From the NCBI GenBank assembly GCA_030068075.1, contig CM057830.1, forward strand, positions 25,886,247-25,950,246: 64,000 nucleotides of DNA, read 5' to 3'. The position numbers and the translations under genes are program-made. Shown piece by piece: positions 37,016 to 46,083 of the stretch; the stretch's first letter is position 1; each line of letters opens with the position of its first letter. The stretch is from Paguma larvata (Eukaryota > Chordata > Mammalia > Carnivora > Viverridae). A model generated the notes under the pieces. The model made no database searches and was not told the DNA's origin. It saw only the letters and a program-made list of their open reading frames with translations.

Positions 37016-37275
37016 GGGGCTCCTGGGTGGCTCAGTTGGGTAAGTGTCCAACTCTTGATTTCAACTCAGGTCATGATGTCATGGTTCATGAATGGAAGCC
37101 CTGCATCCATGAATTCGAACCCTGCCTCCATAAGTTCGAGCCTGCATGGAGCTCTGATCATGCAGAGTCTGCTTGGGATTCTCCCTCTCTCAGTCTCTCT
37201 CTGCCTCTCCCCTGCTCGCTTGCTCGCTCTCTCTCTCTCTCAATACATATTCTTTTAAAAAATAAGAAGAAATAA
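37016..37275 (+). mobile_element. CAN-SINE with internal tandem duplication
   Basis: The head GGGGCTCCTGGGTGGCTCAG and a CT-rich tail are present. The element is about 40 bp longer than its siblings because the B-box region (37,088-37,155) occurs in three imperfect copies: ATGAATGGAAGCCCTGCATCC, ATGAATTCGAACCCTGCCTCC (both shown approximately, ignoring edges) and ATAAGTTCGAGCCTGC. A target duplication AAAATCAACTTTATTG flanks it (37,002-37,017 and 37,276-37,291), within an L1 fragment. Confidence 0.92.
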
Positions 37276-37440
37276 AATCAACTTTATTGAGGTGCAGTTT
37301 ATGTACCATAGAATTCAATGAATGCAAAATTCATCATATTTTAAATTTATAGTCGTGAAACCATCGCCACCATTTGATGTGTAGAACATTTTCAAGAACT
37401 CCTTATCCCCATCCCCAGTTTCAATAAATCAGCTAGCCTG
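37276..37440 (-). mobile_element. L1 3' fragment
   Basis: CAACTTTATTGAGGTGCAGT, TTATGTACCATAGAATTCA, GAAACCATCGCCACCATTTG and GAACATTTTCAAGAACTCC follow the reversed L1M-type 3' pattern (ctttattgagatataattcacataccataaaattcac ... gcaaccatcaccac). Confidence 0.75.
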
Positions 37441-37934
37441 TTCAAATATTCCCTTAAATCTAAATATCTGACTTACATACCTCATTAAAATACTTTAATC
37501 ATCAAACAAAACAATGCAGATGCTTCGAAAACAGTCACTATTCACATGGTACAGTCCTTGAAAGGACTGGACTACGACATGGGAAGGCCGGACTATGGAC
37601 TTTCCACTAATCGTTCCTTCTCACGTGAAAAACTTAATTGTGTATTACTTAAAATATTTTCAAAGTGTTCCAAAGTTCCAAGCCTTGTCAGTATCATAAA
37701 GCACTATAACAAGATCTTATCAGGATACTACTAAGTCCCATTTTTAAAATGGTTCTTGATGATAATGGTAAGCACGGCTGCTTACCGATTCTTTGATTTC
37801 CATCTTTCTTTTCCTCTATCTTACAGCAAGACGGCAAAACCCATTTTGGCCTCATCTACTTTTTTTTTTTTTTTTTAACAGTTACTAGCACATTTATCTG
37901 GCACATATTTAGTGACTAAATGTGGTAAATCTTT

Positions 37935-38125
37935 GCAGAATTGAATAAATTCACCAAACATTTATTTAGGACCTGCTGGGGAGTCCTGATCTCTTATAGG
38001 TTGACCTTTGGGGAGTATTGAGGTTGACAGGGAAAACAACAATGAAACTAATTCAAAAACAAAGAGTTTCAGACAGTCATAAATACTACAAAGAAAACAA
38101 AACAGGGTGTGTGTACAAAGCCAAG
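37935..38125 (-). mobile_element. L2-like remnant
   Basis: ACCAAACATTTATTTAGGAC resembles the reversed L2 3' end. Downstream, AGACAGTCATAAATACTACA and AAGAAAACAAAACAGGGTG resemble a segment commonly seen further inside reversed L2 copies. Confidence 0.5.
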
Positions 38126-40054
38126 TGTTATCTTGGCATGCATTTTAGGTTTATAACTTCTCTGTTGGTTAGTTTTGGAATAAATATCTATTTGTATAAG
38201 AAAAAAAAAAGAAATGGTTGAATTTAAACTGCCTTAAAATATTCCGAGGACTGTAAGAATCTCTACCGTGACCATGGACAGATACAGCCCCTTCACCCTT
38301 CTGTTTACGATGTGTAGATTTTCACAGCAGGATGCTGTAATTTAACTGCAGACTTAAGATGTATACTTTTGAGTTTATAATATGAAAGACGTCCATTTCT
38401 TTATAACTATACATTCTGTGAGGACATGACACCGTGTAATTTTTCCAAGTACAGTCAACAATGGATAGCACATTTCTAATCTTGTGTGTCCGCTACAACT
38501 TTTGCTTGCAATTTTTTCCCACACTATGAAATGTATCAAAAAATTAACAGTCATTCTAAATGACGGACTCATCAGCTCTATACAGTAACACACAGGGAGC
38601 ATTGCGATGTTAGAGCACATTCGAAATTAATTGTGTTGTGTGTGCCGTCATATTTTCATTGCTCGGTAAAAAGAAAATATTTCTGCTGTGCCCATGTGGG
38701 GGTTTACCATCGGAACCCAAATGTCTGTAATAGATCTGCGTATTCTCCTTCCATGGTTAAATTATTTCATCATCAAATAAATCTGGAATGAATTCTGCTA
38801 TGAGGATTTAGACTGTCCAATCCATAATTCAGGGAAGTAGGCTGCAAAGTTAGACTGTTCTGAGTCGTTTGGCACTCAAATGTGCTTATTTACACTATAA
38901 AAGTCTTTTTTATTCTAGAATGAAATCATAAGCTTAATGTGATAGACCAAAATCTGCATTTAGACCTTTATTTTTTAACCCGTTGATTTTGATAGTTTGG
39001 AATGCTTACATTTAAATATGGTCAAACATGTTTAAACTGAATTTTAAGATTTAGCTTCAATACAAACAGGAAGACCTCAGTTATGAATTATTTTGACATG
39101 CACCTAATGCAGTCAGCTTAAATTCGCAGCTTTCTTTAGTTAAAAACAAAAACAAAAACAAAAAAACAGAAGATCCGTCTTTTCTATTTGTTGATACTAA
39201 GTTTAAGCCACATTGCTGATGGAAAAGAGAAAGAGATGGAATGAAGAATCTGGTCTATAGCGGACCTGGAATCCTCAAAAGTCCTATCTTGATGAGTGAA
39301 ATAGCGGAGCACTTTTCTATGGTGATGATAACGTGCTTCCTAAACTGCTTTAAATTTGTTTTCTCGCCACTCGTGCACATAAATACACTATGTGGGAGAT
39401 GATGTAAAAGACAGGATCGGGAACCCGCAGGACACAATAAATAGAAGAGGGGGGCTACTGCCAACACTGCCAGGCAGCCCCGCTGCTTCTTGTTGATACC
39501 GTGATATTCTCTACCAAGTGCGCATCATCAACGCTCAATGCGACAGAGCATTTCAGGAGGTGCCCATGTCGGGTTTTTCTTACATACTGCAGATTCGAAA
39601 TAATGAAATTACTGCAATAGGAAAGAAAAAATGCAGCCAGAAATACCTTCGTAATTTTATGAATTACAGATATTAAAGCGGTTGTTTAGACAGGACTACT
39701 ATGGCTCCTACAATAATTTAGCGGCACATCCAAACTAACTGGCACATTAACATATGTGGAATTGGGGAGGGGGTGGAGAAGAAAATAAGAAAACCAAGCC
39801 AAAGTCATTTTCAAACATCCACGTTGAAAATTCTGTCTGAATTCATTCATTTCTGCAGGATTCTCAGCTGTGTTTTCTACTTTCATCCATTTCCCGTAAG
39901 AGTAAGGGGACAATCGAAATTGAAGAGAAAGTCGCCCCAGCTCCCTCCCATTGAAATCCTGACAGTGCCATATGTGTGGATAACAAGGAGTACTCAGAAA
40001 TGCAATGTGAAGAAAAGACTGCGGAGCAACTCAGCCATTACCAAGAACGAACTC

Positions 40055-40215
40055 TCCCAAGCTGTTCTCAACCTTTGCTCCTTGTGAGGATACCCTGGAG
40101 AATTTCCAGTAATTCTCATGACCGAGTCCGCCCAGAGATTCTGACATGATTGGCCTGGGGCGCCCCCGGGGAACTTCGATTTTTTTTTATTTTTCTTCCA
40201 GCTTGTAGGGGCTAA
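40055..40215. mobile_element. MER3/MER5-like hAT remnant
   Basis: It begins CTGTTCTCAACCTTTGCTCC and continues ATACCCTGGAGAATTTCCAG, GAGATTCTGACATGATTGG and CCTGGGGCGCCCCCGGGGAA. The order resembles Charlie-derived nonautonomous elements, but the right end is eroded and the subfamily is uncertain. Confidence 0.5.
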
Positions 40216-43200
40216 AACTAAATGTCCATAGTTTGGTAAGTTCTGCGGGAAAATTAAGGAGTAAATAACTATATTCAAGCCATGTGTTTCTTGCAGTTAT
40301 ATAATTTAATGATTTTATTCTTTAAAACTGCAAAACAATTTAAATGGCTTCGCACTGGGCAGCAGATGGTGCGGTCATACTATTTAAGATTTTGGTGTGT
40401 TTAAGTGTTATTGTTTGAAATAAAATGCTCAGGTCACTGCAAGCTCTGATATCCTTGCAGTATGTAGTCTTATGGTCTAAAAGGTTAAGCTTTACTCATG
40501 TGGGTTCATGCTAGCAAAAAAAAAAAACAGGAAATAATTTTAATCCGATTTAAAATCGGAAGGCCCAGTCCGGTAATCATGACAGATAAACGATCAATTA
40601 ACCTGTTGAGGCAGGTGAAGAGCTCATTTCTGCCCTAGAGTTACAAATGCAAATGGACCAAATGCAGAAAGGACCTATTCTGACCTATATCTGTTTTTAT
40701 AAACGATAAGAGTATACCTGTTAGCAAGTATACACACTGCATGGATGTCCTTGACACCGGGAATTTGTTATACCTGAGAATCTCAACCCTACAAGGCAGA
40801 AAAAGAAGACTCGAAGAACTGATTTAAATTTGGTAGCAAAACTATCACTGCACCACACGGTGGAGTCAGACATCCACAAATCTATGTGGCCAGTGTGTGA
40901 CAGGAAGTCAGAGCATGTTATTGAAGATGACTAAATACGGTAATGGCATTCCTTTGTTTGGCTTCTCAGTGATATACTAAAACAAGCACTGATTCCTGAA
41001 ATGGGAAAGCTAAGTCCACGGGATCTTTTAATTAGCAATGAAGTCCGATGGCAATTTAAAGAGACGGTTGTTTTGTATGAATACAAACCATTAAAATTAT
41101 CCCCATGGTATACACTTAGAAACACGTCATTTTGGTGGCATTCTTAGTGGCTTCTTTGTCTGACAAACTCTACTTATGTTCTTACTTCACAAACAACCTC
41201 TTTACTCTCTCCTTGTTTCGTTGAAGAGAGTTTCAAATCGAGCTTCAGGAAATGCAATCCTCGAAGTGAATCTGAGTACCTACTAACTCTGTTCCAGAAG
41301 ACAATTCACTAGCTGTCATCGTCAAAGACAATCTTGGAGAGGAAAGTTTCAATAGCTTTCGGGTGGCTTGCATTTTACAATATTGTATATTACCATTGGG
41401 GGAATTCAAAGTCGAGAATTATCTTGAAAATGCAGGCGCAACCAGAAATGCATGGAAACAGATTTGAGCTTGTTACTGCTCTAAAATCCCTTTTCTCAAG
41501 CAGGTTTTAAATTTCTTAGTTGACATGTGTGCTGTTATTTGCAAGTACTTCGAACTGTGATAATTGAAAACATTTGTACTATAGCTTTTTTAGTGGAGAA
41601 AACCAAACCACACTTTCTATTAAGGTATTAAAAACTAGTATCTTATATTCATGTTTATGGAATCCTGCATTTATATCTAAATAAAACACTTAGGGCCCAC
41701 AACCTTTTCAACTAAACAAGTTTTTTTTTTTCCTCTAAAGCTCCCCCTTGTTTCTAAAACAATAACAGCTATTGACTATTTCAAATTTGATCCTTGTACT
41801 TCCATTCTGTAAGCCTTAAAAAACTATACTTTTTATAGTACAAATGTTCAATTTTAATATATAATATTTACAATGTTCAAAATTTCCCTTAAGTATATTC
41901 AGAAATTTATGAGCAGTCTTTAATCAACTATTCCTCCAAGCTTATATCACTAAGTTAAAAAAATCAATTATATTCTGCTTTTAGTTCATAATCATGTCCT
42001 TCACAACTCAGTAAGAATTTCCCATTCGTGCCATGTAGTTTTCTAAAGCCTGCCTATAAAATTTTCTACGTGACGACTCAAATTGGGACAGTCTTAGGCA
42101 CAGTTAATGGTAGACAACTGTATTTAATTACATAAGCATGAAAAAATGCATACGCCAGGGAGTCTAGAATCCTCAAGAGTGTTTGCTGTTATCTCCCATT
42201 TACTAGAGTATTTACACTTGTCCCAGTAAAAAACTATCATGAGCATTCTCTCAACAGGATTCCCCAGAAATGTATTTTCTTCATCCCCTGTTGCAATGAG
42301 GAACCCCTCAGCCCTAGGCTTGGGAAGTCTATCAAAACCACCTGCACGCTGCTCCCTGTTCTCAGGGACTTTCTTGGTCAGAATTTGACAATATGGCGGA
42401 CTATCCCATGCTACTCAGTACAATGACGCTCTGGACACCAATTTAACTATGATTCAGTGCACCATAATTGCACTGTAACCGTGACCTATAAATCCAGTAC
42501 TTAATCCAAAAATTCATTTTAAAATGAAAACACTCAGGCATCTCCACCAATTAGTGGGGAGAGGGCCTTTGGGATGGGTATATAACCTTCTAATGCCCAT
42601 CATATCATAACATACTGGTCTGAGTTATCCTTGGCTGTTAGGTTCATAATATGTACCTAAGATCTGAAAAACAGCTCCATTATTATCAGAAAATCTCAAA
42701 GATACTGAAATAAATAATACCTATGATACTTTACATACATTTAAATGTTATTTACAAATAGAAATGCAGTTTTTAAGAAAATACTTTCCAAGGTAAAAGT
42801 TAATTTAGAGATAGCCTAAATTTATTCAGTATAAAGGGATCTTAGATTTATTTGCCTTACTATTTTAACTCTCATTCTAGAAAATCTGGCTGGGTGCATT
42901 TTATTATTCGAATTGAACAGAGTGGAATGTGTGAGTGTATATGGTATGATTATTAGTAATTAAATGCAAATTTATATCTCAACCTTTTTGCCATTAACTA
43001 CTTACAATACATTAAATGTAGAATAGAGAGATTCTATGACTTATGATTCCAAGATAACATTGAGACAGCATTTTTAGTGGTACCGCTAAAACTAATTTCT
43101 TTACAATTTACGTTCCTAAGGTTTTCCTCTAGCTTAAGTATAGTTTGAAAATATTGATAAACAGCAGACTTCCATGTGATATTTCCTTATCTTTTAAGTA

Positions 43201-43410
43201 CCTCTACTTTAAATTCTGCCATTATATCTTTTCAAAAATAAAGCTTAGCATACTAACCTAGAGCTCTCTTTTCCTCTTGCCTCCAGATACTCACTCAAAT
43301 CAGGCAATGAAATAACCCATCATATGACTAGCTGAATAAATTTTAACTCAGAAATGCAGCAAAGGCTTGTTCGGATAATACACCAAATAGCCGTAGCTCA
43401 TCCCCCGTCT

Positions 43411-43416
43411 ACTCGC
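43411..43416 (-). other. DMD: noncanonical GC 5' splice site of exon 30
   Basis: After the last exon 30 codons GAA GCC CAG, the intron begins GCGAGT instead of GTnnnn. Apart from the T to C change at +2, the site is strong (CAG/G at -3 to +1, and G at +5), which is the usual context for the minority GC-AG intron class. Exon 31's acceptor CAACAG is normal. The exon length (162 nt) and phase fit exactly at this point. No other GT nearby keeps both. Confidence 0.9.
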
Positions 43417-43578
43417 CTGGGCTTCCTGAGGCATTTGAGCCGCGTCCACTTTGTCAGCAATATAAGCTGCCAACTGCTTGTCAATGGATGAGAGGGACTC
43501 CTGAATTAAGTGCAAGGATTTTTCGATCTCCTGGGCTGACTGGATACTCTGTTCAAGCAACTTTTGCCTCCTCACAGC
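43417..43578 (-). CDS. DMD: dystrophin exon 30
   Basis: 162 nt, 54 codons, phase 0, matching exon 30 (human residues about 1358-1411). It starts AVRRQKLLEQSIQSAQEIEK and ends VDAAQMPQEAQ, spanning the end of about repeat 9 and the start of repeat 10. The acceptor is CTTTCTTTTCTTTAG. The donor is the unusual CAG/GCGAGT. The frame is intact; substitutions relative to human include T to I and TF to SS. This is the first exon shared between full-length dystrophin and the Dp260 retinal isoform, whose own first exon lies 106 nt upstream. Confidence 0.98.
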
Positions 43579-43684
43579 CTAAAGAAAAGAAAGTGAGAAT
43601 GAATCGGTGAAATGCTTACTCGCGGTAGTTTTTCTGCAATTCTGCTGCAAAGTAAATGAAGATTCTAGGGTCTTCCACCATCAC

Positions 43685-43723
43685 CTTTTTGTAAGATAGA
43701 TTCCGCAGCTTCCTGCCACTCAT
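43685..43723 (-). CDS. DMD: Dp260 alternative first exon (coding part)
   Basis: On the minus strand an ATG opens 13 codons, MSGRKLRNLSYKK, ending AAAAAG directly at a donor GTGATG. Splicing over a 106-nt intron (43,579-43,684) joins it in phase 0 to exon 30 (AVRRQK...). I recall the human Dp260-2 isoform starting with nearly the same 13 residues (MSARKLRNLSYKK) before residue 1358. Dp260 is the retinal dystrophin made from a promoter in intron 29, needed for normal photoreceptor-bipolar signalling. The 5' UTR extends to the right; its start cannot be read from sequence alone. The other reported Dp260 N-terminus was not located. The comparison is from memory, but position, phase and donor agree. 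Confidence 0.85.
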
Positions 43724-43899
43724 TCAGCTCTGCTTACACAAATAAGAATAAGAATGAGAAAAAAACTAAGAATTAGCACGCAGAACTACAGGATCAGGAA
43801 TCTCTGCAGGACAAAGCTACAGAATTGTGGATGTCAAGGAAAGAGGCTGGCAAAAACATTAGCGAAAGCATCTCGGTCACTGCAACCTGCCGTTCTCAG

Positions 43900-44220
43900 G
43901 CCGAATGTTCCTCCTGATCTCATTATATAGTTCAAGAGATTTGGTTTACTTAGAATAGGGTCATCGTCATCACAATCCAATTCAAGATGGATAATCCACT
44001 TCCACCAGTGAGACACAGACACAATCTGTTCAGAATCAGCTCCTCTTCAAAAGGAGAATTTCAGATAACCATCTGGTTATGGATTTCTTTTAAATACGAT
44101 TTCTACTGGTTTTCCATAGACTTTTCCCCCTTGTTTTCTTTTGCAATTTGGATTATGGAAATAACTTGTACAACTGGGTCTGTGTTGCTGCCGAGGCAGA
44201 ACAAAGAAGAAGTAATCCTA
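43900..44220 (-). promoter_or_regulatory. DMD: candidate Dp260 (retinal) promoter
   Basis: Upstream of the Dp260 start codon the minus strand has CTATATAATG (43,930-43,921), a TATA-like box about 200 nt from the ATG. Further upstream the core motif TAATCC, the binding site of the retinal homeodomain factors CRX/OTX2, occurs at 43,992-43,997 (plus), 44,150-44,155 (minus) and 44,213-44,218 (plus). The location fits a retina-specific promoter in intron 29. Motif matches this short are suggestive only, and the transcription start is inferred. Confidence 0.45.
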
Positions 44221-44524
44221 ATGTAGCCGCAATTAATCTTGATCATTACTATAGGTATGATTAGGATAATTTAACACTTTCCAAATATAAATAGCAAGCT
44301 GAACCGACTGCACAGTCTCCCTTCAAGGATCTGTTCACCGGTAAAAGAAGAGTTCTAAAAGTAAGGAATGGGACAAGCGATTTACAGAGAATCCCTTAAG
44401 TTAGGCACCAAACCAAGTATTTTTCTGTCTTTCACGATGTGTAGACATGATTACCTGGTACAAGAGAACTATCCTTCCCACAGACCATGACTGGGATTTT
44501 AAAAATGATGCTGCTTGTGACGAA

Positions 44525-44625
44525 TACAGCCTAATATACAGACTTGTCAAATCACCACGTTGTACACCTGAAACTAATGTAACATTGTGTGTCAAACTAT
44601 ATTTCAATAAAAAATATAAAAAGGA
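44525..44625 (+). mobile_element. L1 3' end
   Basis: ATCACCACGTTGTACACCTG, AAACTAATGTAACATTGTGT and GTCAAACTATATTTCAATAA followed by A-rich sequence is the classic mammalian L1MA-type 3' terminus with its polyadenylation signal. It is antisense to DMD. Confidence 0.85.
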
Positions 44626-44849
44626 AAAAAATATATATGTTGGCTCTAAAGCTTAAAATCTATTCGAGACACCATTATTCTTTAATGAGGCCAACTTGGA
44701 ACACAGCGTTACTCAACTACGAATAAGGCTAAGAGATGTAGACCAAGGTCTTGCACGGCAGCAGGAGTGGGCAGGCATTCTCAGGATTTCCATCTGCACA
44801 GTAAATCTTCTTCAGGATTTTGCCCCGGGCTTCCCTTTCCTCTCATTCC

Positions 44850-45895
44850 ACCCATGGCTTTAGCGTCACTGAGCCCTCTTACACTCCCATCTCTCAACAC
44901 TATGTCTCCAGTCCAGATCTCTCCCTTGATCTCTGCGCGTGCATATATAATGCCCCACGTGACACTTCTGCTTGGACATCCCGCAGCAACCAAAACAACA
45001 GTGTGACCAAATACAGGCATAGTCTGTGCCCCCGTCTCACCTACTTCTCACCTCTCCAACTTGATTTTGCTCTTTCTCTGTACTTTTTTCTCTATTTCAG
45101 TGACTTCCAATTATTAATGACCTTTATTAGGCTTAATTCTGAATAAATCCTCTTCCTCCATCATGTCATCCACCATTTTGTGTTTAAGCAGTCAATTCCT
45201 GATCCTCTCTTCTATCTCTTAACATTTCATGATTCCATCCTTTTGTCCACCACCACCCCCCCGCACTGTCATTACTCTGGTTGAGGTATTACCACCTCTT
45301 GCCTCAAAAACAGTACATGCGCCTGGCTGGTATCCTACCCTGTCATTACCCATCTGCAATGCAGGTATGGTGTGTTCTTTCTAAAACTAAATCAAGGTTC
45401 TCTGCTTAAAGCCCTCTAGTGAGTATTCATTTTCCTGAGGATAAATGCAATACTCCTTAATATGTCTTTAAAGTCCCTTCATAGTCCCTGCTGCTATCCT
45501 CTACTTCGTGCTCAAGCTACAGAGAATTTTTATTTTTCATTCCTGAACATACACTGTGTCCCTCTTGATACTTGGCCTTAAACACGCTACTCTTTTTTCC
45601 TCAAACAATTCCACCTCAACTTCTTTTTATTGGCTAATTTACCTTTATCCCTTAACTCTTACCTTGGAAATGTGGACATCTCCCTCACCAGGTGGCTGTC
45701 CCTGACACCCTATGCTCTCTCTTGCACTCTGTATTTCTAGCTCAGCATGTATCACACCACAATTTCCCATTAATATTTTTTGCCTGTACTTCAGACTTTA
45801 AGTGCCAATGAGATTAGAGACTGTGGTTTTCTTGTTCATTGCTCAAACCAGCTCCTAGAAAAAAGACCAATACCTTTGTTCATGACTGAATGAAT
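44850..45895 (+). mobile_element. long L2 LINE remnant
   Basis: About 1 kb following the L2 3' region in order: CATATATAATGCCCCACGTG and CTTCTGCTTGGACATCCCGC (family: catatatccaactgcctac ... acttggatgtcc), a middle with AAGCCCTCTAGTGAGTATTC and GATAAATGCAATACTCCTTA, then CATAGTCCCTGCTGCTATCC, CAGCATGTATCACACCACAA, AGTGCCAATGAGATTAGAGA and a terminal GACTGAATGAATGG. No intact reading frame is present. Confidence 0.8.
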
Positions 45896-46046
45896 GGTGT
45901 AACAAAGCTTTTTAATATGGAAAACAGAGAAGAGTTCAAACACTCGAAAAATGGATTTACGAAAGAAATTGGGGAAAAGGTCACCACCAGACAGAGATGG
46001 CGTGTGGAGAAAAGTTCTTCCAGTTTTTTGTTTTGGTTTGGTTTTG

Positions 46047-46048
<2 letters not shown>

Positions 46049-46082
<34 letters not shown>
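46049..46082 (+). repeat. (GT)17 microsatellite
   Basis: Seventeen uninterrupted GT units preceded by a TTTTGG-rich segment. Perfect dinucleotide runs of this length are usually polymorphic. Confidence 0.98.

Positions 46083-46083
<1 letters not shown>

Larger units (their letters stand above)
30502..43416 (-). other. DMD: DMD intron 30
   Basis: 12.9-kb intron with a GC donor (GCGAGT) and acceptor CAACAG. Mobile elements: MIR-like (31,690-31,870), L1 fragments flanking a SINE (33,737-34,440), SINEs at 36,724 and 37,016, L1 (37,276-37,440), L2-like (37,935-38,125) and a MER3/MER5-like element (40,055-40,215). Simple tracts: GATATA-type near 32,498-32,532, poly-T 33,645-33,663, (CA) 35,815-35,837 and poly-T near 37,859-37,876. 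I see nothing recognisable in 30,510-31,680, 31,880-33,640, 34,450-36,720, 38,130-40,050 or 40,220-43,416. Confidence 0.87.

Noticed and set aside
43686..43731. A spectrin-like reading (ELNEWQEAAESILQK) of the Dp260 exon in another frame, suggesting a 45-nt microexon between exons 29 and 30 preceded by a pyrimidine tract and AG
   Set aside because: Its phase (1) does not fit the phase-0 exon 29/30 junction, and read in phase 0 it has a stop at once. The ATG frame gives the known Dp260 N-terminus, which explains the sequence better.
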